Assembly: GCF_000426845.1 (NCBI RefSeq)
Contig: NZ_AUGD01000014.1
Span: 124,001 to 188,000 of the forward strand
Reading direction: 5' to 3'
Origin: Bradyrhizobium sp. in8p8
GTDB taxonomy: Bacteria > Pseudomonadota > Alphaproteobacteria > Rhizobiales > Xanthobacteraceae
DNA: 64,000 bases
A program made the translations under genes and the position numbers. The notes beneath the pieces are model-generated. The model saw nothing but the letters and a program-made list of their open reading frames with translations. It made no database searches and was not told the origin of the DNA. Positions 25,506-33,481 of the stretch are shown one piece after another. Within the stretch, counting starts at the first letter, position 1. Each line of letters begins with the position of its first letter.

Positions 25506-28187
25506 CTATAGCCATTGGCCGAAGCGGCGGATGTACAGGCGCTTGATCAATTGCGTGAGCAGGCAGTAGCTCAGCAGGATTGCGACCAGGATCGGGAAAT
25601 AGGCCTCCGGCAAGGGTGCCATTCCGACGTGCGCACCAAGCGGCGAGAACGGCAAATAGATGCCAATCGCCATGATGCTTGCGGTGAGTAGGATCACCGG
25701 CATGGCAGCTCGGCTCTGGATGAACGGGATGTGCTGCGTGCGGATCATGTGCACGATCAGCGTCTGCGTCAGCAGGCCGACCACGAACCAGCCCGATTGA
25801 AACAGCGACTGCTTCTCGACCGAATCGGCTCCGAACACGTGCCACATGACGATGAAGGTCACGATATCGAAGATCGAGCTGATCGGGCCGATGAACATCA
25901 TGAAGCGCGCAAGGCCGCTGGCGTCCCATTTCCGAGGTTGCTTCAGATAGTCCTCGTCCACATCGTCCCACGGGATCGAAACCTGCGAGATGTCGTAGAG
26001 CAGGTTCTGGATCAGCAGTTGGATGGGCAGCATCGGCAGGAACGGCAAAAAGATGCTTGCAACCAGCACGCTGAATACGTTGCCGAAATTCGAGCTCGCC
26101 GTCATCTTGATGTACTTGATGATGTTGGCGAATGTCTTACGTCCCTCGATGACGGCCTCTTCGAGCACGAGGAGGCTCTTTTCGAGCAGGATGATGTCGG
26201 CCGATTCCTTGGCGATGTCGACGGCGGTATCGACCGAAATTCCGACGTCTGCGTCCTTGAGGGCCGCGGCGTCGTTGATGCCGTCGCCGAGATAGCCGAC
26301 GGTGTGGCCCTTGCTCTGAAGCGCGCGGATGACCCGCGACTTCTCCATCGGAGACATCTTGGTGAAGATGGTGGCGCGCTCGGCGATATCGGCAAGCTCG
26401 GCGTCGGACATGGCGGCCACCTCCTTGCCCGTCATGGCCTTGTTGACGACAAGCCCGACTTCCTTGCAGATCTTGCGTGTAACCACCTCGTTGTCACCGG
26501 TGATGATCTTGGTGTCGACCCCGTGTTCCCGGAGCGCGGCGATTGCTTCGCGCGCTGTGTCCTTGGGCGGATCGAGGAACGCCACGTAGCCCGCGAGGAC
26601 GAGGTCTTGTTCGTCGGAGACGGTGTAGGCGCGATCTTCGAGCGGCAGCGCCTTGTACGCCACCGCCAGGGCACGCAAGCCGTCCTCGTTCAGATCCATG
26701 GTGATGGCGCGTACCTTTTGGCGCATCTCGCCGGTGAACGGCACCACGCCGTCAGGCGCAGCCGCGTTGTCGTCAGCGGAGGTGCACAGCGCGAGCACTT
26801 CCTCGACCGCGCCCTTGCACACCAGGAGATTCTTGTTGCCGTTGCGGACGATCACCGACATGCGGCGACGCACGAAATCGAACGGAATTTCGTCGACCTT
26901 TTGATAGTGCTGAAGCTTGCCGACCAGCTTGTCTTGCTCGGCGTATTCGAGGACGGCCACGTCGAGCAAATTCTTAAGTCCGGTCTGATGGAAGCTGTTC
27001 AGCCAGGCGAGCTCCAGCACCTGGCTGTCCTCTTTGCCGTGGATGTCGAGGTGCCGCTCGAGAATCACCTTGTTCTGCGTCAGCGTGCCGGTCTTGTCCG
27101 TGCACAGAATGTCCATCGCGCCGAAGTTCTGGATGGCATTGAGGTTCTTCACGATGCTCTTGCGCCGAGCCATCATGACCGCGCCCTTTGCGAGGTTTGC
27201 GGTTACGATCATCGGGAGCATTTCCGGGGTCAGGCCGACCGCGACGGAGACGGCAAACAGCAGCGATTCCAGCCAGGCACCCTTGCCCAGCCCGTTGATG
27301 AGGAACACCAGTGGGGTCATCACCAGCAGAAAGCGGATCAGCATCCACGAGACCCGGTTGATGCCAATATCGAAGCTGGTGAGGGGACGCCCGCCTACGA
27401 TGTCCCGCGCCATCGCGCCGAAGTAGGTCGCATCGCCAGTCGCTGCGACAACGGCCGTTGCCGTGCCGCTCACAACGTTCGTGCCCATGAAGCAGGCGGT
27501 TTCCAGCTCCAGAGCGCCACGAGCCTGGCTCGCGCTCTTGGTGCCCACCGGAACGGGGTACTTCTCCAGCGGGATGGATTCCCCGGTCAGCATCGCCTGG
27601 CTGACGAACAGGTCTTTCGCGGTCAGCAGCCGCACATCCGCCGGCACCATATCGCCTGCCGACAGACAGACGATGTCGCCGGGGACCAGTTCGGAAATTG
27701 GCATCTCCTGGGGGCGCGACATGCCGGCGCGCAGCACCGCGGTCGTCGAACTGACCATGGCCTTGAGTTCTTCGGCCGCCTTGTTCGACCGGAACTCCTG
27801 CCAAAACCGCAAGAGCGTGCTGAGCAGCACCATTGAGATCAGGACGATGATCGTTCTGAACGAGCGATCTTCCGGCGCGGCAAAGATCACGTCGGAGAAC
27901 AGCGATACGATGCTGACCGTGAACAGCACGCCATTGAACGGCGTCAGGAAGGCGTGGAAGAGCTGTTGATACCAGGTCGGCGGCCGCTCATGCGTGACCT
28001 CGTTGAGGCCGTACTGCTCCTGCCGGGCTTCGACCTGGTCCTCGGGCAGGCCGCTGCGGGTGGTGTCGAGCCGCGTGAGAGCGTCCTCAGGCGCGCACTC
28101 GGCGAGCTCCGTCAGGAGGGTGGATGAGACCTGCTTGTTGCGGCGCGGTTCACGACCGTTCAGGACATGTTTTGCTTCGATATTCAT
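25506..28187 (-). CDS. mgtA: Magnesium-translocating P-type ATPase MgtA/MgtB (893 aa)
   Basis: A P3B-type Mg2+ importer. The phosphorylation site CTDKTGTLTQNK has Asp near residue 364, the hinge GDGINDAAALKDADVGISVD lies near 660, and the last six helices are at the C-terminus. The N-terminal region includes the cation-ATPase domain GLPEDQVEARQEQYGLNEV. The start is ATG 28187 (MNIEAKH); the in-frame extension to 28376 has no family similarity. Length and motifs match MgtA/MgtB closely. Family members import Mg2+ down its gradient under low magnesium. The long leader upstream (28188 onwards) may hold control elements. Confidence 0.93.
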   Translation of the reverse strand: MNIEAKHVLNGREPRRNKQVSSTLLTELAECAPEDALTRLDTTRSGLPEDQVEARQEQYGLNEVTHERPPTWYQQLFHAFLTPFNGVLFTVSIVSLFSDVIFAAPEDRSFRTIIVLISMVLLSTLLRFWQEFRSNKAAEELKAMVSSTTAVLRAGMSRPQEMPISELVPGDIVCLSAGDMVPADVRLLTAKDLFVSQAMLTGESIPLEKYPVPVGTKSASQARGALELETACFMGTNVVSGTATAVVAATGDATYFGAMARDIVGGRPLTSFDIGINRVSWMLIRFLLVMTPLVFLINGLGKGAWLESLLFAVSVAVGLTPEMLPMIVTANLAKGAVMMARRKSIVKNLNAIQNFGAMDILCTDKTGTLTQNKVILERHLDIHGKEDSQVLELAWLNSFHQTGLKNLLDVAVLEYAEQDKLVGKLQHYQKVDEIPFDFVRRRMSVIVRNGNKNLLVCKGAVEEVLALCTSADDNAAAPDGVVPFTGEMRQKVRAITMDLNEDGLRALAVAYKALPLEDRAYTVSDEQDLVLAGYVAFLDPPKDTAREAIAALREHGVDTKIITGDNEVVTRKICKEVGLVVNKAMTGKEVAAMSDAELADIAERATIFTKMSPMEKSRVIRALQSKGHTVGYLGDGINDAAALKDADVGISVDTAVDIAKESADIILLEKSLLVLEEAVIEGRKTFANIIKYIKMTASSNFGNVFSVLVASIFLPFLPMLPIQLLIQNLLYDISQVSIPWDDVDEDYLKQPRKWDASGLARFMMFIGPISSIFDIVTFIVMWHVFGADSVEKQSLFQSGWFVVGLLTQTLIVHMIRTQHIPFIQSRAAMPVILLTASIMAIGIYLPFSPLGAHVGMAPLPEAYFPILVAILLSYCLLTQLIKRLYIRRFGQWL

Positions 28188-28311
28188 GGCAGATGACTCG
28201 TCGTTTCGCGCGATGGTCCGGATGCTGACTCGGAGACGCGGCAAGGCGTCCCCGCCGCGTGCGGCTTGGCATGGCGGCAGGTTTCGGAATCCGGATATGG
28301 AAAGAGGCGGG

Positions 28312-28575
28312 CTAGGCGGCGCGAGGCAAGTTATCGCTGCAACTGACGCCCTCGTCAGTTGCGCCGTGATCGACAACCCAGCAACATTCGGGGCGCTTGC
28401 TCAACGGGTTCGTGCGCCAAACCATGATCGGCACGATGCGATTGGCCGCCCGCGGCGCATCGGCGCAGCGGCGATCTTCGGCCCGGTGATGCTGGATGTT
28501 GACGTTCGCCCGACCCCTGCGGAGTGCGGGCGCGGCAACATTGCCGCGAAGAAAGACGATGTTGTTGATGCTCAT
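28312..28575 (-). CDS. Leader-region small ORF upstream of mgtA (87 aa)
   Basis: An 87-codon frame whose ATG is preceded by GGAGGTGAG, the best ribosome binding site in this area. It ends 124 bases before the mgtA start. The start of the protein reads MSINNIVFLRGNVAAPALRR; the rest is Arg- and Cys-bearing and looks unlike a folded protein. It could be a leader peptide whose translation tunes mgtA, as known for mgtL in Salmonella, but no proline run or similar sensor sequence is visible. A GCGGCAA/TTGCCGC hairpin lies within it. Confidence 0.4.
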   Translation of the reverse strand: MSINNIVFLRGNVAAPALRRGRANVNIQHHRAEDRRCADAPRAANRIVPIMVWRTNPLSKRPECCWVVDHGATDEGVSCSDNLPRAA

Positions 28576-28939
28576 GGCTCACCTCCGGACCGGCCCGACG
28601 GTCCAGGAAGGCGAGCAGACAGGACGCTAGGCCCGGCGCGTGCTCGCCCGACGGGTAACGCCGGGAGCAGTCCCAGTGGGTTGGGTTTGTGTCCGATGAA
28701 GCCGGCTTGGCGCCACCGGACAGCGACTAGGGTAGCTGTCCATTTCTCGTTTCGGTCGGTTTGAAATGAACTCGGAACTCCGAGTTCATGCGGTCCGAAT
28801 GCTCCTGCACCACGCAGCTGTCAAGCAGAAATCGCCGACGGGATCGCAAATTGGGATGTGCCATTTGGAGATGAACAATCTTACACAATCGAATTGATCG
28901 ATGCTCCGTCTCATTTCTTGAAAGCACCAGGATGTGCAC
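28576..28939. other. Gene-free gap between mgtA leader and VIT1 gene
   Basis: No gene or clear RNA element is visible. The reverse strand here is the likely place of the mgtA promoter and the start of its leader. I looked for an M-box riboswitch and did not find its conserved core. Confidence 0.4.
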
Positions 28940-29635
28940 TTACCCGAAGAGGTGGGCGAGCCAAAATGCCGCTCCCGCGGCCAATCCGCCCACCAGCAGC
29001 GTTTGCAGCGCCGACTTGATCTTGTTGACGCCGGTGAAGTGCCCTTTGACGGCTCCGAAGCACAGCAGGGCTACACCGGTCGCCCCCACCGAAATCTGCA
29101 AGGCCGTACCGATGTTTTGCGTGAACATGTAGGGCACGAGTGGAATCAAACCGCCGACTACGTACGAGCCTCCGATCGTGGCGGCGCTGATCGGCGCGCG
29201 CTTGGGGTCGGGACGCTCAAGCCCCAACTCGAAGCGCATCATGAAGTCGACCCATCGCTGCCGGTTCGCCGCGACCGCGCCGACGACGGACTTGAGCGCA
29301 TCTCCTTCGAGGCCGTACTCGCGGAAGATCTGCTCGACCTCGTCGATCTCCCGCTCGCGCAGGTGATCGATTTCGTGGTGCTCCCGCTGTTCTTCGGCGG
29401 CGTAGTGCTCCGCATCCGTGCGGGCAGCGAGATACCCGCCAAGGCCCATCGCGATGGCGCCGGCGACGACTTCGGCCAAGCCCGCGGTGACAATCACGTC
29501 CGTGCTGGTGACCGCGGCCGAGAGACCGGCCGCCAACGCGAACGGGACCGTCAAGCCGTCGGCCATCCCGATCACGACGTCACGGACGCTTTCGGAGGCG
29601 GTGAAGTGCTTTTCGATGTGAGGGGTGGCTGGCAC
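28940..29635 (-). CDS. VIT1/CCC1-family iron/manganese transporter (231 aa)
   Basis: Membrane protein of the vacuolar iron transporter family. The first helix carries SVRDVVIGMADGLTVPFALA with the conserved Asp and the D-G-L-T pair. A cytoplasmic insertion follows, rich in Glu and His (HYAAEEQREHHEIDHLRERE), like the metal-binding domain of plant VIT1, and three further helices close the protein. In bacteria these proteins are thought to export or detoxify Fe(II)/Mn(II). It stands 42 bases downstream of the cytochrome b561 gene on the same strand, so the two may share a transcript. Confidence 0.85.
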   Translation of the reverse strand: MPATPHIEKHFTASESVRDVVIGMADGLTVPFALAAGLSAAVTSTDVIVTAGLAEVVAGAIAMGLGGYLAARTDAEHYAAEEQREHHEIDHLREREIDEVEQIFREYGLEGDALKSVVGAVAANRQRWVDFMMRFELGLERPDPKRAPISAATIGGSYVVGGLIPLVPYMFTQNIGTALQISVGATGVALLCFGAVKGHFTGVNKIKSALQTLLVGGLAAGAAFWLAHLFG

Positions 29636-29677
29636 GGAGGCGCTCCTGGTTGCGGTTCTGGTTTGAAGGAAAGCTGC

Positions 29678-30244
29678 TCAATCAGCAGCCCTCTTGCGGC
29701 CGGAGATCATGGACGCGACCAAGTTCTCACGATGCTCGAAGCTCGCGATCAGTACGCCGAGGACATGCGCCACGACCAGGCCGACGGTCAGGTTAGCCAA
29801 GAATTCGTGGACGTGTTCGATCAGCTTGGAGCCCCAGTAGGCATCCGTAGTCATCATGTAGCCCGTCGCACACGTGCTGGCCAGCGCCACAAGGAGCGCG
29901 ACGATCATGGCCCCGCCTGCCGGGTTGTGCCCGATGTAGCGCGGAGCCCTCAGCAGGGCGAGGTCCCGCACATAATCGAGCACTTCGCGCGGCGGACGAA
30001 CGAAGTTGGAAAAGCGCGCATGTCGCGGGCCGATGAAGCCCCAGATGACGCGGATAGCGAGGAGGCCGGCGATGGCGTAGCCGGCCGCGACGTGCATCCA
30101 CTCGATCTCGTCGCCGGTGGCGTAGGCCAGAACGAACAAGCTCGCCAGCGACCAGTGGAAGATCCGGACGAACGGATCCCAGACCTTGACCGTGGCCGGC
30201 GGCATCGCGCCGCCGGCTCCGATCGTGTTGCTCAGGGTTCTCAT
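29678..30244 (-). CDS. Cytochrome b561-type membrane protein (188 aa)
   Basis: Four transmembrane helices with heme-ligand histidines in the pattern of the bacterial cytochrome b561 family: FVRIFHWSLA (helix 1), EWMHVAAGYA (helix 2), GHNPAGGAM before helix 3, and HVHEFLANLTV with AHVLGV in helix 4. The start is ATG 30244; the reading frame extends further upstream but runs through the next gene. Its stop lies 42 bases from the VIT1-type gene. The adjacent PepSY-like gene ends 10 bases upstream. I infer a small quinol-linked redox unit, but its electron partner is not known. Confidence 0.85.
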   Translation of the reverse strand: MRTLSNTIGAGGAMPPATVKVWDPFVRIFHWSLASLFVLAYATGDEIEWMHVAAGYAIAGLLAIRVIWGFIGPRHARFSNFVRPPREVLDYVRDLALLRAPRYIGHNPAGGAMIVALLVALASTCATGYMMTTDAYWGSKLIEHVHEFLANLTVGLVVAHVLGVLIASFEHRENLVASMISGRKRAAD

Positions 30245-30254
30245 TTGCGGATCG

Positions 30255-30527
30255 TCACATTTGGCCGATGATCTGGCCGTTGGTCGGGTCCACGAACAGC
30301 TCCACCCGGTTGCCGTTCTTGTCGAGCGTATAGAGTTCGCCGCAAGCGTTCTTGAGCTTGGCCTTCTGGACCTTGTAGCCCTGGGCCTCGACCTTGGCCT
30401 GCAACTGCGCGATCGGCAGCCACTGGGCCTCCGGGGCCGACGTGCACGGCTTGCCGAGGCTGCCGGCCTGGGCGGCGGCCGCTCCGAGCGTGACAGCGGC
30501 GACGGTAAGAATGGCGATCGTTCGCAT
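30255..30527 (-). CDS. Exported PepSY-like protein (90 aa)
   Basis: A signal peptide (20 residues, ending AQA-GS) is followed by a mature domain of 70 residues in the PepSY fold: AQLQAKVEAQGYKVQKAKLK, then ELYTLDKNGNRVELFVDPTNGQIIGQM. PepSY domains are thought to bind or inhibit proteases or to sense at the cell surface. The ATG at 30527 has AGGAG upstream (leftward strand). It precedes the cytochrome b561 gene by 10 bases. Bacterial cytochrome b proteins are often encoded with small PepSY proteins, which may gate or stabilise them. Confidence 0.8.
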   Translation of the reverse strand: MRTIAILTVAAVTLGAAAAQAGSLGKPCTSAPEAQWLPIAQLQAKVEAQGYKVQKAKLKNACGELYTLDKNGNRVELFVDPTNGQIIGQM

Positions 30528-30608
30528 AGGTATCTCCTGACGGTGGCCGGCCGCACAATGCGGCGGCGATGCGAGGCAACCTGCCAGAAGCGGCCTGACA
30601 GGTGCCTG

Positions 30609-30622
30609 TTGAGCCAAGTCAG
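30609..30622. promoter_or_regulatory. FixK/FNR-like box between the two PepSY genes
   Basis: TTGAGCCAAGTCAG has one mismatch to TTGA-N6-TCAA. It lies between the divergent PepSY genes (81 bases upstream of 30527, 38 bases upstream of 30661). Two inverted copies of TGACAGG/TGTCAGG flank it (30596-30602 and 30629-30635), which could be a binding site of the local response regulator. Confidence 0.4.
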
Positions 30623-30660
30623 CGAATTGTCAGGTGATATCTGGCATCCATATCCTCCGG

Positions 30661-30990
30661 ATGACGAGTTTCTTCATGGACTTACGCCCGCACCGAGTTC
30701 GCGCGCTTATCCTTGCAACCGCCCTTCTGCTTGCGGCGACCGGGGCGCCGGCGCTCGGCCGCGATCATGATGACGCGCGACGGGCGGTGGAGGCTGGCGA
30801 GATACGCCCGCTTTCCGACGTTCTGAACATGGTCAAGGGGAAGCTTCGGGGCGAGGTCGTCGGCGTGAAACTCGAACGAGAGGCCGGCGTCTGGATGTAC
30901 GAATTCCGGGTCGTCGACGAGGAGGGGCAGCTGCTTGAGATCCACGTTGACGCCCGAAGCGGCGAAATTGGGCGAACGAGGGTGAAGTGA
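30661..30990 (+). CDS. Exported PepSY-domain protein (109 aa)
   Basis: A hydrophobic N-terminal segment (about residues 10-30, ending near ALG-RD) directs export. The mature part has a PepSY fold: LSDVLNMVKGKLRGEVVGVK, then MYEFRVVDEEGQLLEIHVDARSGEI. The start may be ATG 30661 or ATG 30676, and no strong ribosome binding site decides. The stop overlaps the response regulator start (TGATG), so expression is coupled to the two-component system. PepSY proteins next to PhoPQ-type systems are often periplasmic input or feedback partners; here that is an inference. Confidence 0.8.
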   Translation: MTSFFMDLRPHRVRALILATALLLAATGAPALGRDHDDARRAVEAGEIRPLSDVLNMVKGKLRGEVVGVKLEREAGVWMYEFRVVDEEGQLLEIHVDARSGEIGRTRVK

Positions 30991-31655
30991 TGCGCGTGCT
31001 TGTTGTCGAGGACGACCAGCGGATCGCGTCGGATATCTCGCACGCGCTCGAAGCCTCCGGGTACGTGGTCGAGACCGTTGCGAGCGGAGAGGACGCCTGG
31101 TTCCTCGGCGATACGGAGGATTACGGTGCCGTCGTTCTCGACCTGGGTCTGCCCGGAATGGACGGCCTCGCCGTCCTGAAGCGTTGGCGCGCCAACAGCC
31201 GCCACATGCCTGTTCTCATCCTCACGGCACGGGGAAGCTGGGCCGAGCGCGTAGATGGCATCGACGCTGGCGCCGACGACTACCTGCCGAAGCCGTTCCG
31301 GATGGAGGAGCTCCTCGCCCGGTTGCGATCCATCGTTCGGCGCTCGGCAGGGCACGGCTCGTCGGTCATAACGGCGGGTGAGATCACGCTCGACGAGCGG
31401 CAGATGAAGGTGACCCGCCGCGGCGTGCCAATCACGCTCTCACCGCTCGAGTACAGGCTAGTTGCCCACCTCCTCCGTAATCGCGGGCGAGTCGTCTCGC
31501 AGCAGGAGATTGACGAGAACGTCTACGGTCACGGCGAAGAGCACGATTCCAACACACTTGAGGTGCTGGTCGGGCGTGTGCGCAAGAAGCTTGGCGCGGA
31601 CTCGATCGAAACGCGGCGGGGGTTCGGTTACATGATGCCTGATGCGCCCGCATGA
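30990..31655 (+). CDS. OmpR/PhoP-family response regulator (221 aa)
   Basis: An N-terminal receiver with acidic pair ED (residues 8-9), phospho-acceptor Asp51 in VVLDLGLPGMDGL, and K near 101 (YLPKPF). The C-terminal winged helix has LSPLEYRLVAHLLRNRGRVV and a recognition helix DSNTLEVLVGRVRKKLG. The start is ATG 30990, which overlaps the PepSY stop; a GTG three bases earlier is possible. Its TGA overlaps the kinase ATG. The three genes are therefore one operon. The resemblance is to PhoP-like regulators, which respond to low Mg2+, cationic peptides or acid. Targets are unknown. Confidence 0.92.
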   Translation: MRVLVVEDDQRIASDISHALEASGYVVETVASGEDAWFLGDTEDYGAVVLDLGLPGMDGLAVLKRWRANSRHMPVLILTARGSWAERVDGIDAGADDYLPKPFRMEELLARLRSIVRRSAGHGSSVITAGEITLDERQMKVTRRGVPITLSPLEYRLVAHLLRNRGRVVSQQEIDENVYGHGEEHDSNTLEVLVGRVRKKLGADSIETRRGFGYMMPDAPA

Positions 31656-33031
31656 AACGACACTCGCTCAGACTGCGACTCGTCGCCGGCGGCATCGTCG
31701 CGATCCTGATCGCGCTTGCGATTGCCGGTGGGGGGCTCGTCGTCCTCTTCGAACGCCATGTGTCACGCACCCTGGCGCAAGATCTCGACGTTCATCTGAA
31801 GCAGCTTCTCGCCAATATCGACGTCGACCCTCAGGGCAAGCTGGTGCTGTCCCAGACCCCGGTCGATCCGCGGTTCGCGGATCCTCTTTCCGGGCTCTAC
31901 TGGCAAGTCGGCGATGATCACGGGCAGTTGCTTCGCTCGCGGTCGCTGTGGGATTCGGCCATGGAGCTTCCGGCCGATCGGCCGAGTCCTGGCGAAACGC
32001 ACCAGCACGAAGCTTCCGGTCCCGGTGGGCAGCGCGTGCTGGTCGCCGAGCGCGCCGTCACTCTTTCCGCGGGCGGGAAGCCGGTTACCGTCCGCCTTGC
32101 CGTCGCCGAGGACCTGGCGAGGGTGTCGGAGGCAAGCTCGGCGTTCGCCAAGGATCTCTCGATCGCGCTCGTCCTTCTCGGTTGTGTGCTGGCCATTGCG
32201 ACCTGGGTCCAGGTCGGCATCGGCTTGCATCCGCTGGTCGCGCTGCGCCGCGGAGTGGCCGATATCAGAGCAGGGCGAATTCGCCACCTGCCATCCTCGG
32301 TCCCGACCGAAGTCCAACCTCTCGTCGAGGAAGTTAACGCACTCATTGATGCGCAGGAACACGAAATCGAACGTTCCCGCGGTCGCGCCGCGGACCTGGC
32401 GCACGGGCTGAAGACGCCGCTTGCCGCTCTTGCGGCCGATGCTTCGCGCCTACGGGAGCGGGGCGAGCGCGACATTGCTCGGGACATCGACGCCGTCGGC
32501 GAAGCCATGGGCCGTCATGTCGACCGCGAACTCGCGCGGGCGAGGATTCGCGGTAGCGCCAGGAGTAACGCCGCAACATCCGTCTCTGTGAAGCCGCTCA
32601 TAGGGTCGATCATCGCGACCATCTCGCGCACTCCCGACGGCGCGCGAGTGACGTTCGAGAACCTTGTCGGCGACGATCTGTCCCTCCCGCTCGACAGGAC
32701 CGACCTCGCGGAAGTGCTAGGCAATCTGATCGAGAACGCCGCCCGCCATGCCACGGAACGTGTGCGCATCACCGCCGACGACGACGGGCTGTCCCTTGTC
32801 GTCGAAGATGATGGCGAAGGGATCGAGCCAAGTCAGCTCGAGCGGGTGATCGAGCGCGGTGCCCGCCTTGACGAGCGCGGGGGAACCGCGGGCCTGGGTC
32901 TTGCAATCGTCCAGGACGTCCTGGACGCGTATGAGTGGGGGCTGCACCTCTCGAAGTCGGAGCTCGGCGGGCTGAAGGCGAGAATCGCTCAACAATCGAA
33001 CGCCTCGGCACCTTCCCCGCAGCAAGCCTGA
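31652..33031 (+). CDS. PhoQ-like sensor histidine kinase (459 aa)
   Basis: An inner-membrane sensor. The first helix is near residues 10-32, a periplasmic domain spans about 33-165, the second helix is near 168-190, and a HAMP region follows. The dimerisation helix carries His251 in DLAHGLKTPLAAL, and the ATPase domain has NLIENAARHA, VEDDGEGIEPSQL and GLGLAIVQDVLD. The H-box with GLKTPL is characteristic of the PhoQ group. It overlaps the regulator by four bases. The signal is not known, but an upstream PepSY gene in the same operon suggests a periplasmic input. Confidence 0.9.
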   Translation: MKRHSLRLRLVAGGIVAILIALAIAGGGLVVLFERHVSRTLAQDLDVHLKQLLANIDVDPQGKLVLSQTPVDPRFADPLSGLYWQVGDDHGQLLRSRSLWDSAMELPADRPSPGETHQHEASGPGGQRVLVAERAVTLSAGGKPVTVRLAVAEDLARVSEASSAFAKDLSIALVLLGCVLAIATWVQVGIGLHPLVALRRGVADIRAGRIRHLPSSVPTEVQPLVEEVNALIDAQEHEIERSRGRAADLAHGLKTPLAALAADASRLRERGERDIARDIDAVGEAMGRHVDRELARARIRGSARSNAATSVSVKPLIGSIIATISRTPDGARVTFENLVGDDLSLPLDRTDLAEVLGNLIENAARHATERVRITADDDGLSLVVEDDGEGIEPSQLERVIERGARLDERGGTAGLGLAIVQDVLDAYEWGLHLSKSELGGLKARIAQQSNASAPSPQQA

Positions 33032-33060
33032 CGCTATAAGTGCCGGCGCCAGTATTTTGA

Positions 33061-33285
33061 TCAAGTCCGAGAAAGCCACTCAGAAAGTTCTCGCTTCGAT
33101 CCAATCACTCGTTTGGGCTGAACGGGATTTATTGTGCCGGCGGAAATGTGCAGGGCGCATTCGAGAATCATCCGGGCAAACGCCTTGGCCTCCGCTTCCG
33201 TGAGAAAGGTTTTGGTCTCGCGCCGGTAAATGCGGTTTGTTCCGCGGTTCGCTGGTTCGAACGAGATGTACCACTTCGGCTTCAT
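33061..33285 (-). CDS. Small hypothetical protein (74 aa)
   Basis: The chosen start is ATG 33285 (MKPKWYISFEPANRGTNRIY); an in-frame ATG at 33327 is less likely. The protein reads as a compact alpha/beta fold with a helix EAEAKAFARMILECAL and no catalytic motif or membrane segment. I recall the pattern as a family of tiny proteins in Bradyrhizobium. It is divergent from the RND efflux genes, with a perfect FixK-type box between them, so it may be oxygen-regulated. Confidence 0.6.
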   Translation of the reverse strand: MKPKWYISFEPANRGTNRIYRRETKTFLTEAEAKAFARMILECALHISAGTINPVQPKRVIGSKRELSEWLSRT

Positions 33286-33388
33286 AGCCAGCCTTATCGC
33301 CGATTGGACCTTACAATTTGCTGACATGCCTCAACAGCTTCCGGTCAGCGAAGGTGTCTTATTGTTCAAACAGCGATTGGCGAGGCAG

Positions 33389-33402
33389 TTGATGAATATC
33401 AA
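33389..33402. promoter_or_regulatory. FixK/FNR box upstream of RND efflux operon
   Basis: TTGATGAATATCAA is a perfect TTGA-N6-TCAA palindrome. It lies 79 bases upstream of the adaptor ATG at 33482 and 103 bases upstream of the divergent small gene. Confidence 0.75.
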
Positions 33403-33481
33403 CCCCCTGACATGCAGGTCGGAGGATAGTTGGTCCAACGGCCAGATCTCCGGTCTCGATCGCTGCAATGGGATCTTGACA

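Noticed and set aside
25731..27836. A 701-codon open frame antisense to mgtA
   Set aside because: His/Asp/Arg-rich composition is the usual shadow of a high-G+C gene; MgtA on the other strand is certain.
28576..28760. Possible M-box magnesium riboswitch upstream of mgtA
   Set aside because: The conserved M-box core was not found on the leftward strand.
28934..30271. A 445-codon frame antisense to the VIT1-type and cytochrome b561 genes
   Set aside because: Both reverse-strand proteins have clear family motifs.
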